A DNA stretch of 64,000 nt from Ilyonectria destructans (GCA_020740775.1 JAHEWK010000009.1:1054001-1118000); one strand, 5' to 3'; shown: positions 21,812 to 32,822, counted from the first letter of the stretch. Made by a program: numbers and translations. The notes: generated by a model not told the origin, from the sequence alone.

Positions 21812-22442
21812 ATGAGACTTTCAATTTTGGCTTTCGCCTTTTCCCTTTTGGCGCATTCCACATCCGCGCATCCTACACAGAAGCTCGACCTGAACAATGA
21901 GCGCTCTCTCGATGCTATGGCTCCCGGACTCGACGAGGGTACGTAACCATGCAGAGTACAGAAGCAAATACTAAAGCAAACTAGCTCGCAGCATTGATGC
22001 AGCTCTCAATGAGCGAGCCAATATCTGGTCCCCAGACTCCGAGGGAAATATGAAAAGAGAGAAAAGCGGCTCCCAAGAAGCCGGTAGCTTTTACAAGTCA
22101 CTCGGATTCGGACCGAACAACGCCCTTGCGGCGGCCTTGAACTGGGAAGCCCTCCGCCGGTATCTTATCCTTGTCGAAACCAGTAACATTCTCGGGGCGA
22201 AGCTCAAGCAGGACCAACAATTTTGGCTTCTCGTACTTGCCAAGGCACAAGAGACTATGATCGCCAACGGTGTTAACTTGGCGAAGGCAGCCTGGTTTGC
22301 AGAGCAATGGAAGAAAAACCTCGCCGCGCTGTCCGCTTTGCCCAAAACCTCAAACCTTACCAGTGTGGATTTTATTAAGACACTGTTTGGGAAAGAAACT
22401 GGCCACCTTGGAGCAAAGTCAATCCAAGTGTTTGCAAACTGA
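21812..22442 (+). CDS. small secreted alpha-helical protein
   Basis: Two exons (21812-21938 and 21985-22442, 46-bp intron) encode 194 aa. A signal peptide is clear: MRLSILAFAFSLLAHSTSA, cleavage expected before HPTQ. The mature protein is hydrophilic for about 55 residues (with NERSLDAM and LNERANIWSPDSE), then helical and Trp-containing (NWEALRRYLILVE, FWLLVLAKAQETM, AWFAEQWKKNLAALSAL). There are no cysteines after the signal peptide. I do not recognise the family. The short linker followed by a helical Trp-rich domain resembles the general plan of secreted effectors, but no effector motif is certain. The alternative acceptor 10 bp downstream gives an early stop, which supports the junction chosen. 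Confidence 0.72.
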
Positions 22443-22888
22443 TTGCAGTTTTGGACAATAGAGTCCGTTGTTCCCTCGGTGGTCATCACACTCTATAACA
22501 CGCTGTTGGAAATGTTGGCGACGCTCGATTCAAGAACCGAATGGCGGGAGGTTTCGACGATGATTCGACGACAAAAGCTATTTTATCAACTATTCAAGTT
22601 GTACTACCTTTCCGGATTTCTTTTAAAGAAAGCCGACACAACTATCTTGGTTTCAACACCGAGATTCATTTTTCCTAGCCCGTAACATAATGCTAGCATC
22701 TATAATGTGTTTCCAGTGCAGGAGCCCTCACAATATGATACGTGTGATGACGTAACTTTATGGACCTACATCTTACATGCATGCGAATTTTTAATTGCTG
22801 AGGAATTCTTAACATTCAAGATGGTAGCACAAGTGGACTCTCAATCTAGCCCAGCAAAATATCCTAGGACTCACATATTTGTGTAACA
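22443..22888. other. intergenic, no supported gene
   Basis: About 445 bp downstream of the secreted-protein gene. An 80-codon frame starting at 22443 has no recognisable feature. Confidence 0.5.
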
Positions 22889-23227
22889 TTGAAAGCCACA
22901 CACGTCTCCTCCGCCCGGGCGAGTTTTCTAGACTTAACCTCAATCATGTTCTGCGGAGATTGTCTCGGTCTTGGCCAGGACCCCGCTCTTCTCACAGATG
23001 ACCTCAACTACACACTAAAGCCGAGTCTTGCCGAGGTTCGCAAGTCTGCTGCTGACGGAGGTTCGCTATGTGAGGTTCTTCTACACCGCATAGAGAACAC
23101 GGTCTCTTACGATTGGTCGCGCGATAAACTCGCAAAGGGGCCCATACAGATTAAAGCGTGGCCGTACCCGCAATGCTCTGGGGAGGTAATCGTTCAAGTA
23201 TCGCGAGACAACAAGGACTTCCTGTAG
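22889..23227 (+). pseudogene. probable N-terminal remnant of a HET-domain-type protein
   Basis: An open frame of 112 codons contains MFCGDCLGL (from 22946) and SLAEVRKSAADGGSLCEVLLHRIE, which resembles the C..C ... L..SA..GC.LC..L opening found before the HET domain in fungal incompatibility proteins. The conserved HET core motifs are absent: the frame stops at 23227 directly before a (CAG)8 tract and a GC-rich 11-bp tandem repeat. It is therefore either a truncated relic or the 5' part of a gene whose remaining exons I could not find. Assignment is tentative. Confidence 0.45.
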
Positions 23228-23233
23228 CAAGGA

Positions 23234-23309
23234 CAGCAGCAGCAGCAGCAGCAGCAGCAACAATAACGGTACGTTCCCGCCGCGTCCCCGCCGCGTCCCC
23301 GCCGCGTCC
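23234..23309. repeat. (CAG)8 microsatellite plus 3 x 11-bp GC-rich repeat
   Basis: Eight CAG triplets run 23234-23257, followed by CAACAA. The 11-mer CCGCCGCGTCC is then repeated three times at 23277-23309. It abuts the end of the HET-like frame and may mark the truncation point. Confidence 0.9.
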
Positions 23310-24064
23310 CTGCTGCGGCTGCCCGGATTAAATAGCAATATTAACAGTAAAAGCCTGAGTTATAATAAATAGTGAAATATATTAATATACTTTACTTTAT
23401 AATTCAACTACATTAAAACGCCTGGGCATATAAAACCCCCAAGTTAGAAACCTAGAAAAGACTAAACCTCCCTGACCTCAAGAGGCGAAAGCTACAGAGA
23501 ACACATATACAATACTTCCCGCACATATATTTAAGGTCATCAAGTGGTCACATAACCTACCCACGTCGCGTTTGTCAATTTTCTCACAAACCACTTGAAA
23601 AGGATCACAGGCGGGCTGGCTGATTGTCTTCTTCTGCTGTGTTGCAGGTAATTGAATTTTGGTCCAGAGGCGGCTGGACTGCCGTCAGTATATAGTGACT
23701 ATTTCTAGTTACATGAATGAATGTCGTAAGAAGAAAATTTAATATCCTCGCCATCAAGTATGTAGCGTTCCAATCCAATGGCCTAAGCTCTTAATTAACA
23801 GTAGGTGAAGATTAATAAAAGAGATAACGGACAGAGCATACTAAACAGTATGCGAGATTGAGCCTGATGAAAAGGAGTGTCATGTTAAAATTCATCTTGC
23901 CCGGAAGCATCCAAACCCTAGTCACCCATTGTGTCGCTGGAGCAAACACTCAAAGTGCCTAGTCCACCCAACTCGCAGCGGCTACCTCATTCAGGCACCA
24001 ATATCCTTAGTGTGTCAGTCTCTACCATCAGTTGAAGCGGTCTCCGAGGTACATACCTTCTCAC
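23310..24064. other. AT-rich intergenic, no supported gene
   Basis: About 750 bp of AT-rich sequence (ATATATTAATATACTTTACTTTATAAT near 23375) with no reading frame worth reporting. Confidence 0.55.
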
Positions 24065-24409
24065 TCAGTATGGGGGCTTATACTGGTGGGGATAGGGCTT
24101 TTTTGTGACCGTTTTAGTTACCGTCTCCGTCTCCGTCTCCTTCTCCGTCTTCGTCTTCGTGACGGTACGGTATTTGGTGATCGTATCTATTTTGGTGACC
24201 GTCTCTGTCTCCGTCTCCGTCTTCGTCTTCGTGACGGGGGCTGGGTATTTGGTTTTGTAGATCGTCGCCGTCTTCGTGACGGGGGCTGGGTATTTGGTGA
24301 CCGTGTCCGTCACCGTCACCGTTTTGGTAACCTTTCCGTAGTAATCGCCAGGAACAGCGAGAACCATGGTCATGGAAAGGAAGGACGTGACAACAGCGAG
24401 GCACTTCAT
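24065..24409 (-). CDS. small secreted Lys/Thr-rich repeat protein
   Basis: Intronless, 114 aa. The signal peptide MKCLAVVTSFLSMTMVLA is followed by a mature part made almost entirely of short Thr-Lys-Val/Glu repeats (TKTVTVTDTVTK, twice KYPAPVTKT, TKTETETETVTK twice) ending in KKPYPHQYKPPY. The DNA carries the matching hexamer repeats on the other strand. There are no cysteines in the mature region. The composition suits an O-mannosylated cell-wall or extracellular protein; no function can be assigned. A long frame on the opposite strand is the antisense reading of these repeats. Confidence 0.7.
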   Translation of the reverse strand: MKCLAVVTSFLSMTMVLAVPGDYYGKVTKTVTVTDTVTKYPAPVTKTATIYKTKYPAPVTKTKTETETETVTKIDTITKYRTVTKTKTEKETETETVTKTVTKKPYPHQYKPPY

Positions 24410-24540
24410 TTTGCAGGCTTGCCGGGTGGTTTGTGGTTTGAACGAGGGTTGCGAGTTAGGTTGAGTGTTGAGTGTGCGAGTTGAGTGTGCAAGTTGAGGT
24501 AATGAATAATTTCTCGAAGACTGACGAGCACAATGCCCTC

Positions 24541-24546
24541 TTTATA
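24541..24546 (-). promoter_or_regulatory. TATA box of the repeat-protein gene
   Basis: TATAAA reads on the minus strand about 132 bp upstream of the ATG at 24409. Confidence 0.5.
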
Positions 24547-27273
24547 CACAAGCTGTTGCTGAGCCATTCCCTTGTTCGCTTGCAAGATCATTCCCGGATC
24601 ACGCAAGTGGCTAGATGTGAAGGCGGCGAAACAAACCAAAGTGCTACATGCACGCTTTGCGTTGGACTTGCTTTGTTGGCAGACGTGCACCGAGCTATGG
24701 CTTTGCTAAGTTCAGCCATCAACTCGTATATGCTCGTGAGATCGTATTGATGCAGAAGCCATTGGACAAGATGCAGGAGGACAACCCTGGAGCAGACCTA
24801 TTTCCGCGACCATGGCTTTTGGCTGACTGCGTTGTTCTTATGCTCATGACGCATTCCCCTTCGAACCTGCCGAATTAACGCTCTGTTATGTAATAAGCCT
24901 GTCATAGATCGGGGTCGGTTAGGCTGATGGCGTGGCAGCGCAGGGAACTGCAAGAGAGAAGCCCGCCGAGATGAGCAACATCGATGTAGGAATATCGCCC
25001 CCTGCCATTGAATCGCGGCATCGTCAGCTTGAAATAAATAAAGTTTAAACCCTATTATGCATACTACCATTTCACCGGGTTTCCAAGTAAAATAACCGAG
25101 ACCGATCACAGACGATGGTGCCTGGACCTGCTCGCCAGACCAGTGCAATCAAACAAGGCTAACGGCGCAACGTAGCTTGACAGTCACAATCATCATTCAC
25201 CCCCTCCTCCCCAAGGTCATCACTCAAAGGCCGTTTGCCTGTAATTGGCCAGGAAGCGGTCTCCACCGTCGATTTTGGTGCTTACAACAAGTGATCCAAT
25301 GATATCGTCACCGTCTCAGCAAACGCCCGTTTCTGCAGACCGAAACGCCTATCACATGCACGTCCAGCAGCTGAAGTAACACTACCCTCAGACTTTTTAT
25401 GGCGCAACCACAAAGCAATATGGCGACACCTGCACAAGTGTCCACTGAAAGGGGATACTCGGTGTTATATTTATCCTCTTGCATCCTTAAGGCGCCGATC
25501 GGAGCAACCTACCAATAAAAGAGAACAGTAGCAAATATGGTATCAACGCATGATGACCCAGTGGCATCCAATAAAGAGACATTAATCCATCTAGCCCTTC
25601 TAGCTGCATCACCAGTGCTGTTATCCTCCCTTGCGTTTTCAATTGAAGCTGAGAAATACGAGAAATGACAACAATGCACCACCTCAAGCCTCACAACAAG
25701 GGGATCGGTCTACTTAAAACGCGCCACGTCAATAGTACATTTTTCCTTACCTGGATTGTATGGTGATAGAAGTCAAAGAAATATTGCATCATTGTCAGCC
25801 ATACTGAGTCTACCCACCTTCTCTTATTGCTTCTTACTGCCCAAACATGGTATTGGGATTCTTCGCTCCTGGGGCGGTATTGCGCAATGGAAGTTTGTAA
25901 GCTAGGGGCAGAGATACTATTCTGGTCAATTGAGGTGGTTTGAGATGGTGTGGGGTAACGGGGCGAAGGGGCGAATTGTCTAGTGCTCTCATCTTGGTCG
26001 AACAACAATCCGTCCTTGCTAAGAATCCTGGTAATGTACCTTATGTACCGTAACAAATCCCCATGGCGGTGTTCCACTCTTTGTTCCCAGCCACCTTGGC
26101 GATCCACCCGGCCTCAGGAGCTGGGCCGGATCATCCGGTGGTCCCCTGCAAAAACATGGGGAAGCAGAAACTTGCCCAGTGTGCCCTGCTTCTCACGCTT
26201 GTTCTGAAAGGCATTGGCGGCTCCGTAGGGGACCAATCTCCTGAGCAAGTTCGGCATCCTGGCCTACTCTTGGTGTTAGATACTACCAGTGCGTGTAATG
26301 GCGATCTGCTACTTCTGTCAAAGAAGCCCTCGGACCCGACATCGTACCCGAAATTCTGTGCAATCGTCGTAGCAAATAGGACTGACTCATGGCTCCCTAG
26401 AGCAATTGGCATGTCAAGCAAGCGTCAGTTGAGTTGAGCCATCTCCGCAAGAGGCGGAAACAGTGGCAAATCTCCGAAAGTTTCTTAATCCTTCGGCTCG
26501 ATCTCCGAGATGGCGAGTGGCTGGCTGCAATAGTGAAGTAGCCTCTAACGCGTTGTTAATCCGATGGGCTGAGAGCTGAAGGATTGCCAATAAAGCCGGG
26601 CAAATTGCAACAGGGATCTCGCAGATCAGCGGCTGATCGACGGTGATGGTGGAGACAGTGTAAGCGAGCCCTGACGACCCCAGTCCGCGGTACGTTATAC
26701 GCGGATAAAAGTGGTACTAGGGGGCCTCAAAAGCGCCTTGGACTCGTTCCTCATACAAACGGGGCGCCGCTTGTGAGGTCCCCTGCAAAAGGAAGCTTAG
26801 CACAGGTTGCACAACAATGGCGGGGAGGTGGGGTGCAGACCGGGTAGGAGGGAAGTAAGGAGTAAACAATACTTACGCGTACTGGTCGATCGGCTACGCG
26901 TAAATCGATCAATTGGATAGTGTTCAAAGCAGTGATGACGATGTTGATGATTGCTTGTGCCGGTCATCCGGACCGGCCGGAAGAGGGGTTATCAGACCCC
27001 CCTTCTGACTCAGGTCAGGATATCGATCTAGCAGAGGTTTCGTAAAAGGGTTATCTTCCTACACAGCGCCATCTTCCAACAGATACCATGTACAAGAGAA
27101 GCCAGCAGCTTGTTCATCCTTGAGGGAGCAGATAGAAATTCGCTTAGCACAGGAGAAGCACAGGTGTCACAGCCCGTGTTGAGGCGGTCACAACCGGCAG
27201 TACCATGTACCCCACGTCCCACCCTATACCCGCATACAGGATAAGCCGGATCGTCACAATATCGTACGTATGA

Positions 27274-27435
27274 ACTCAGTAAATTGGTACAAAAGTGAAG
27301 CCCCAGTTAATAGTGGCTTATCAGTCCACTAGCAGTTATCGGGATGACTATAGCCAACCACTAGGGAATTAAGCTACGGGATTTACGAGCTTACCTGCAT
27401 AAGTGGGGAAGAAATTTTGTACCAATGTACTGAGT
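27274..27435. mobile_element. 162-bp MITE-like element with about 21-bp terminal inverted repeats
   Basis: The left end ACTCAGTAAATTGGTACAAAA is matched by the right end, whose reverse complement is ACTCAGTACATTGGTACAAAA (one mismatch). The interior has no coding capacity. If TA is the target duplication, the true ends would be just inside, at the TA/TA pair within the repeats. Confidence 0.6.
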
Positions 27436-27669
27436 CTAATTTATACAGCAAGCCTTTCGTTCCAAAAGACACTTCTCGCCATTTAACCTAGGTGTCTTTA
27501 TCGCCGCAATTTTCTCAACATGCGCAGTCTCGGACACTGGGAATTCTGTGACAATAACGACGCAGAGGAACTGTGGCATGGGCTGCCTCTAGAATACGTA
27601 TGATTCGGGCATTGATCTTTGCAAGGGGTTGGGGTGCTGCTGGGATGAGTGCTATTCTGGATTGCAGTA

Positions 27670-27875
27670 CCGTAAAGACTCAACAAATTCACCCGCAATT
27701 TTTCACACTAGTGCCCGCAAAACGCCCCTCACTTTACTATATGAGGAAGTAATCTACAGGCATTAAGGAAGTAGGCTCCAAATTTATTGGTCATTGCAGA
27801 CCTGTCAAACATCTATAGAGTAATTTGCGGGCACTAGTGTGAAAAATTACGGGCGAATTTGTCGAGTCGCTACGG
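27670..27875. mobile_element. 206-bp MITE with about 53-bp terminal inverted repeats and TA target duplication
   Basis: The left end CCGTAAAGACTCAACAAATT continues through TTTTTCACACTAGTGCCCGC to about 27722. The right end is its inverted copy (GCGGGCACTAGTGTGAAAAA ... AATTTGTCGAGTCGCTACGG) with only a few mismatches. Both ends are flanked by TA (27668-27669 and 27876-27877), as for Tc1/mariner-type insertions. With 206 bp and no reading frame it is non-autonomous. Confidence 0.85.
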
Positions 27876-28541
27876 TATCAAGCCGCTGCTACCTCGCTGT
27901 TGAAATCATGTTGGTCAGCTTATTGAACGACAAGCCCAGAAATTCTCTCTCACGACATCTCAACTACCGCATCGCTTTAGAATTCATACTGCGAGGTGGT
28001 GAACGCAGAGGTGGTTGAAACAACAGCGACTAATTTGTTGGTGGGAGAGAGGTTTAATGCAGACCACATCCGTCCGCAGGGTAGGAGCTGAAGAGGGATA
28101 AAAGATAAAGGAAAGCAACAACACTGCTGTCTCCTGGGGGTAAAAGGTGCGGAGAGCAATCAATCTATTGCTTTCTGATGCCCCTAGAGAAAGGAAAAAG
28201 GAAATATCGATAAGAGCCGCTGCGACAGCTAGAGTGTAACAAGTGTAGAGCGACAAAAGGTGTCATATATATTAAAGAAGGAAAAAAGCGTGCCGTTTTA
28301 TTTCTCAAGTAGACTTGAGGCCCACCCTAAGCTGGCTGCTGGCCTCTACTGTATTAAAACTCCAGGTGGACCGTTGGCCCCATCACACTAATAGTAAGTG
28401 CCTAGTTCTCTCACTAGCTGTGAATTATCACACTGATGGCCTCAGCTTTGGTTGCCTCAGATCAGTCATGAAGGAGACCCGTAGGGTAGGAACTTTGAAA
28501 CCACGGTGTAGACCACGTCTAGAGGTCAATATATCGGCTAA

Positions 28542-30404
28542 TTAGAGTGTATACATCCAACCATCCATCCCCTCGTTAACCCGTTGACCAGCTCGGGCAG
28601 CCTTATTGCACCGCCAAAGATGCAAGTCCGTCAAACCGATGATGCTAATGCTAACCATTGAAATAGCGAATGTCGTCCATATTCCGGTCTATCATTGAGT
28701 TAGAAATCTTCATCCCATGGTAGGTGATACTAGTTCAAGGGCGACTAACCGTGTAAAGGGGACTCTCCGCGGATTTAAACGCAGTGCCTGCGATGATACC
28801 TCCGATACCGCTGCCGATAAGACAAGTCGCCGAGGCAACCGCTCGTTTCGACTGGGAAGTGATGTTGTTGGCTTGGAATGTCAACACCCCAGGAACACAA
28901 AATTGGAGAAAGCCAATACCTAGAAATATGTTAGTCGAGGAATATTCAGAGTGAGGCTGGGGTTCTGACCCAAGAAGGCGCCAAAGTAGCGAACGGCGTT
29001 TGCTTTCGCGTACGCCGTGATCAGCATGCCCACAGCCGTCAAAGCCTGGTGAACCGCAATAATCGGGCCTCGAAGCTTATACCGGTCGCCCAACCACCCA
29101 GAAATAAACGTCATGATGGCGGCGAGGATGTACGGCGGGGCACTGAGAAGCTGTGCCTGCGTGCTGGAATATCCCATGCCGTCGCGGAGGATAATGGGCA
29201 GAAAGTACGAGTACGCATAGCCGGGCAGCGTGGACGCCATCATGTTGAAGGCCCAGCAGTACAGGCGCCAATCCTTGAGGTGGTGGAAGACCTTGGCGGC
29301 GTTGATGGTGTCTTCTTCGCCGTCGCCGCGGTCGTGGTTGATTCGCGCGATGATGAATTCCTTCTCGGCGGGTGAGAGGAACTTGTCGGCTTGGGTGGGG
29401 AAGTCGATGATGATGAACCGGCCGACGAAGCAGATGACAGCCGTAATGGCACCCTCGATGATGAAGATCCCTAGAGCAGTGAGCATACGAGACTAGAAAA
29501 TGGATGTCTTCGGATGCTTACATCTCCATCCATTCAGCCCCTGCTGCCCGCCAAGCAAGGAAAGGGCATAAGCAAAGATGGCTGCGAACGCGCTGGTCAC
29601 GACCGAGAGGATCCAGAACCCAGAGAGTCGCTTGCCAACCTCGAACCGCGTATACCAGCAGGTAATGAGATAAGTGCAGCCTGTTCATTCCTGATTAGTT
29701 CATGCTCGTGGCGGTGCAGAGATGAACCTACCAGGCAGAAAACCAGCTTCGAATATTCCGAGAAGGGCGCGGCACAGAGCCATGGTTCCCCAGCTTTGCG
29801 TAAAGCCCATGCCAATCAAAATCGCACCAAATGAAACTCCGAGAAACGAGAGCCAGTTGGCAGGTCCAACCTTGGGCAGGATGAGGTTCTGTGAGATGAG
29901 TTAGCATGAAGCCACCACACAACACTTAACGCGTAATTTGCATACACTCGGAATTTCGAAAACGCTATGTAGCTTTGATTAGTATTCGTGATAGCCCAAA
30001 TCATCAGAAAGACATACACGTAAGCTACGAAGAAGACCATGACGATGACGGTATATCGATTGCCAACTGCAAGGCCGAGATCCTCTTGCATGCCCGCAAC
30101 GAGTGCGAGGCCGAGGTTGGTGCGGTCAATGAGAGAAATGGAGTACATGATTCCTAGGATTGGCAGAAGTCGCCAGTCAACTCGGCGTCTTTGGCGCTGT
30201 TAGTAGATGCGTCTTGGGTTATCCAGAGAGCGAAGAGTCTTACATGGTCTTCTTCTGATCCGCCACACTCAGGGTGTAGTTGGGAACTTGATTTCCCGCC
30301 TCAGTGTCCTCGACATGGGCTGAGTGGTCAATCTTCTCGTCAAACTGCGTCGCGCCGACATCGTCATCACACAGCGACGCTTTCGGGCTGGAAGAGGGAG
30401 CCAT
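28542..30404 (-). CDS. MFS transporter, allantoate permease (Dal5)/anion:cation symporter family
   Basis: Eight exons (30404-30244, 30188-30018, 29964-29946, 29888-29732, 29680-29522, 29470-28970, 28919-28750, 28688-28542) encode 494 aa. Family signatures include RRVDWRLLPILGIMYSISLI, DRTNLGLA, VVFEIPSNLILPKVGPANWL, LLGIFEAGFLPGCTYLITCWY, IFIIEGAITAVICF and the C-terminal GIWTTFAISM, with about 12 transmembrane segments. It is a plasma-membrane symporter for small organic anions or vitamins; the substrate cannot be read from sequence. It lies tail-on to the bZIP regulator gene in the same orientation, at the left edge of the carbohydrate cluster. The 19-bp exon is unusually small but restores the VFEIPSN motif exactly. 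Confidence 0.88.
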
Positions 30405-31037
30405 GATGGGTGGTTGGCCTTGGCTTCTCAGGGTGATAGTTCATTGACAATTGTGAACCTGCTTCTTTATTGCACGGTCTCATCGATTCTATATGCGATG
30501 CAAAACGCCATTCTGACTCTCTGTCTTGGCGATGCTCCTCAGTAAATCCCCAGCTCCTCAGTAAAGTCCCAGCTCCCATTGGGCCGTGAACCAGATCCGC
30601 AGCATTGCCAAGAATGATAACGACGTGCCCCCAGATAGTCTGGGGAAACGCGGGGTACGAGGCCAATTAAGACGCGATGCCCGTGTCGCCAAGAATCCCC
30701 ACCCGAGTCATGGTGTTCGAGTCAGAATGCCGCGAGTGAGGGGGACGCCGTATGGAGGTTAGGACGGCAGGGATGTTCGGTTAATGAACTCCTGGCCTGC
30801 GTGCGTCGCGACAGCGTGTCGGTAATATGTTGCACTTTTCCGCCGTTGTGCTGTGTGGGTGAAGCTGGTGGTCGTTTCAAGTCAGGGCATAGTTTTTGCT
30901 TGTGTCGGTTATGAGTCGTCGATTCGTATCTGGCAGCTTCAGCTGTTTGCCGTGGCTGTTTTGTGACTGTGCATCCTGTGATTTCCTATCCAGAGGTTAG
31001 CCTCGGGTCTTGTCCAATTCGTGTTCCGTCATCCATG
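30405..31037. other. upstream region of the Dal5-type transporter
   Basis: This 633-bp gap lies between the transporter start and the 3' end of the bZIP gene. No reading frame is supported; it presumably holds the transporter promoter. Confidence 0.5.
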
Positions 31038-32456
31038 TCACGATCCCACATACTTATGCCACGTCCGTTCAGCGTGTGTATTTAAATGGAACCGAGGAAC
31101 CTCCATGAACGAAGGTATGTCACTGTACATTTCCGGAAACGTCCCGAAGAAATCCGCTGTCATGGTCCAGGAATTAATGTCCCAGATGCAGTCCATGAAC
31201 TCGGGCGAGATGGAGTACCGCCCTGTCCGCGTGTTCCTCTTGTAGCAGTCTCTGAACTCGAACGGCCAGGAAATTCTGAAGCATTCGACAAAAATCTTCC
31301 AGAACGAGTTGGAACAGTATTGGTGTTGCGAGAAGACGAACCGCTCCCGAACGCCAGGCCTGGGCTGTGTGAGCTGATGACCGGATTAGTGGATTGTGTC
31401 ACTTACCATACGAAGAAGTCAATGGCTGAAGAGTGTGGCAATGATTGCGACGGCCTATTCCCGATTTAGTTGACAATTCAGGCGAAATCTGAGATGCATC
31501 ATGTACCTGCTCAAAAGCCACGGTGGAAGTTTAGCCCACTGCTCATCTGTCGCTTCGGCGCGATGTCGAAGCATGCGATGCATGGTGCTCATAATCGCTA
31601 ATCTCTCCGTGTCACCGCAGTCACGGAACTGCAGCTCGTCGATCTGGCGAAGCCTATTCCAGAGTGGAGGCAACCCAGCACCAGCCGCCACAACGTCCCA
31701 GCCTTCCAGAATAGTGCGAATCGGCGTGTCTTCGAACAGCTCATCCTCCAGCTGGAGCGTATTCCGACACAGCATTTCCTTCTGGCCCAGAACCTCGTTT
31801 GCGGTCCGCCAGATGCTGGGAGATGGGTTGACATCGTCGATGATGGGCGAACTCGTCGAGCAGTCGCAGGCGACGTCTGGGGCGGGGATGATGGGCCCGT
31901 CGGATACAGGGAGGCATGACTGGAAGATGGAATAAAAGTTGATGTCGTCGTGCAGCGGCGCGGAGGGTGCAGCAATGGCCAGAGAGTCGTTCTGCGGGGC
32001 TCTGGAGTAGTCCGACGGTGATGGGACGCCCCAGAGTTCGCTGACGGCGCTGTCGACGGGTGGAGAATGCAGGTCGACGCCAACAAGCTCATTCCCGAGC
32101 GTTATCTGGTGATCTACACCGTGCAAGGGCGCCGTTACGCCGGGAGCGGGCTGGGCCTTGGACGCCGCTTCGGCTGAGGGCGGTGCGGACGGATGGCGGA
32201 TGTGAATGGTGTCCTTTATGGAAGACAGAGTCTCGGCCAGATGATCCCGCTGTCTCGTGACGTCCATCAGCTGGTCGGTGAGATGGGCGACGCCGCGACT
32301 CGACTCCTGATGCTTCATGGCGTCGATGGTGGCCTCGAGGAAGGCGATGCGATTGCGGTTCCTCTCGCGCGCCGCCCGCTGGGCGCGTCGGTCCAGCTCG
32401 CGCTTCCGGGCCTGGCGCGTCTCGAGGAGATCCTTTTCGGTCGGTGTAGGAGCCAT
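31038..32456 (-). CDS. bZIP transcription factor with DUF3425 C-terminal domain
   Basis: Three exons (32456-31507, 31454-31407, 31359-31038) give 439 aa. The basic region RRAQRAARERNRNRIAFLE at about residues 23-41 is followed by a short, imperfect zipper to about residue 80. A Ser/Pro-rich acidic middle follows, then the DUF3425 region (LPPLWNRLRQIDE, ERLAIMSTMHRMLRH, LPPWLLSR). Reading straight through after SR gives an early stop at 31455. Splicing GTACAT...AATAG restores PHSSAIDFFVWPG and the terminal WPFEFRDCYKRN, GRYSISPEFMDCIWDI and FFGTFPEMY segments expected of this family. It is a likely local regulator of the surrounding transporter and glycosidase genes (inference from position). 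Confidence 0.87.
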
Positions 32457-32822
32457 GTTTCGCGGTGTTGTCGTGTGAAGTCGCGAGAAGCTTCAGGCCG
32501 CGGCCGTGGAATCGGATGTGGGATGTGTGTAGAGTGGAGATGAGCCGGGGAATCCGGTAGGGTTTTATTGCAGCGTGGAGAACCCCGGACGCGATAATGC
32601 GGGGTATTCAGTGGGTGTTAAATTTAGGTACGTGTTTAGTGGGTGTTTAGTGGGTGGCTTCAGGTGGCTTCAGTGGTGGCTTCAGTGGGTGGCTTCAGGT
32701 AGCTTCAGTGGTGGCTTCAGTGGGTGGCTTCAGTGGTGATGATCTGTATTTAACTCTTACTCTTTTCTCAATAGCCGTGTGCTCTAACTCAGTGTCTAAC
32801 GCAGTGTCTAACTTATTAGTAT
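32457..32822. other. bZIP promoter and minisatellite spacer
   Basis: A 366-bp gap between the start of the bZIP gene and the 3' end of the GH78 gene. It contains the GGCTTCAG-based repeat listed separately. Confidence 0.5.
32650..32738. repeat. GTGGCTTCAG minisatellite, 7 imperfect units
   Basis: Seven 10-13-bp units built on GTGGCTTCAG follow each other (one unit reads AGCTTCAG). Preceding GTGGGTGTTTAG units look like a related, older repeat. Confidence 0.8.

Larger units (their letters stand above)
24547..28541. other. 4-kb gene-poor region with MITE-like elements
   Basis: No convincing gene is present. The longer frames (25691-26107 minus, 26063-26437 plus) overlap each other antiparallel and show no domain. 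The interval contains two terminal-inverted-repeat elements (27274-27435 and 27670-27875, listed separately). Near 26719-26783, GGGGGCCTCAAAAGCGCC faces a degenerate inverted copy ending GTGAGGTCCCC, a possible third hairpin or remnant. Confidence 0.5.

Noticed and set aside
21812..22442. RxLR-type effector reading of the small secreted protein
   Set aside because: NERSLDAM and NERANI only loosely resemble the motif and no true R-x-L-R is present, so I kept it as an unassigned secreted protein.
24032..24484. 150-codon plus-strand frame rich in Arg/Leu repeats
   Set aside because: It is the antisense reading of the Thr/Lys repeat protein, which has a signal peptide and an upstream TATA box on the other strand.
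26063..26437. 124-codon plus-strand frame in the gene-poor region
   Set aside because: No domain, and overlapped antiparallel by equally long frames; looks like chance.
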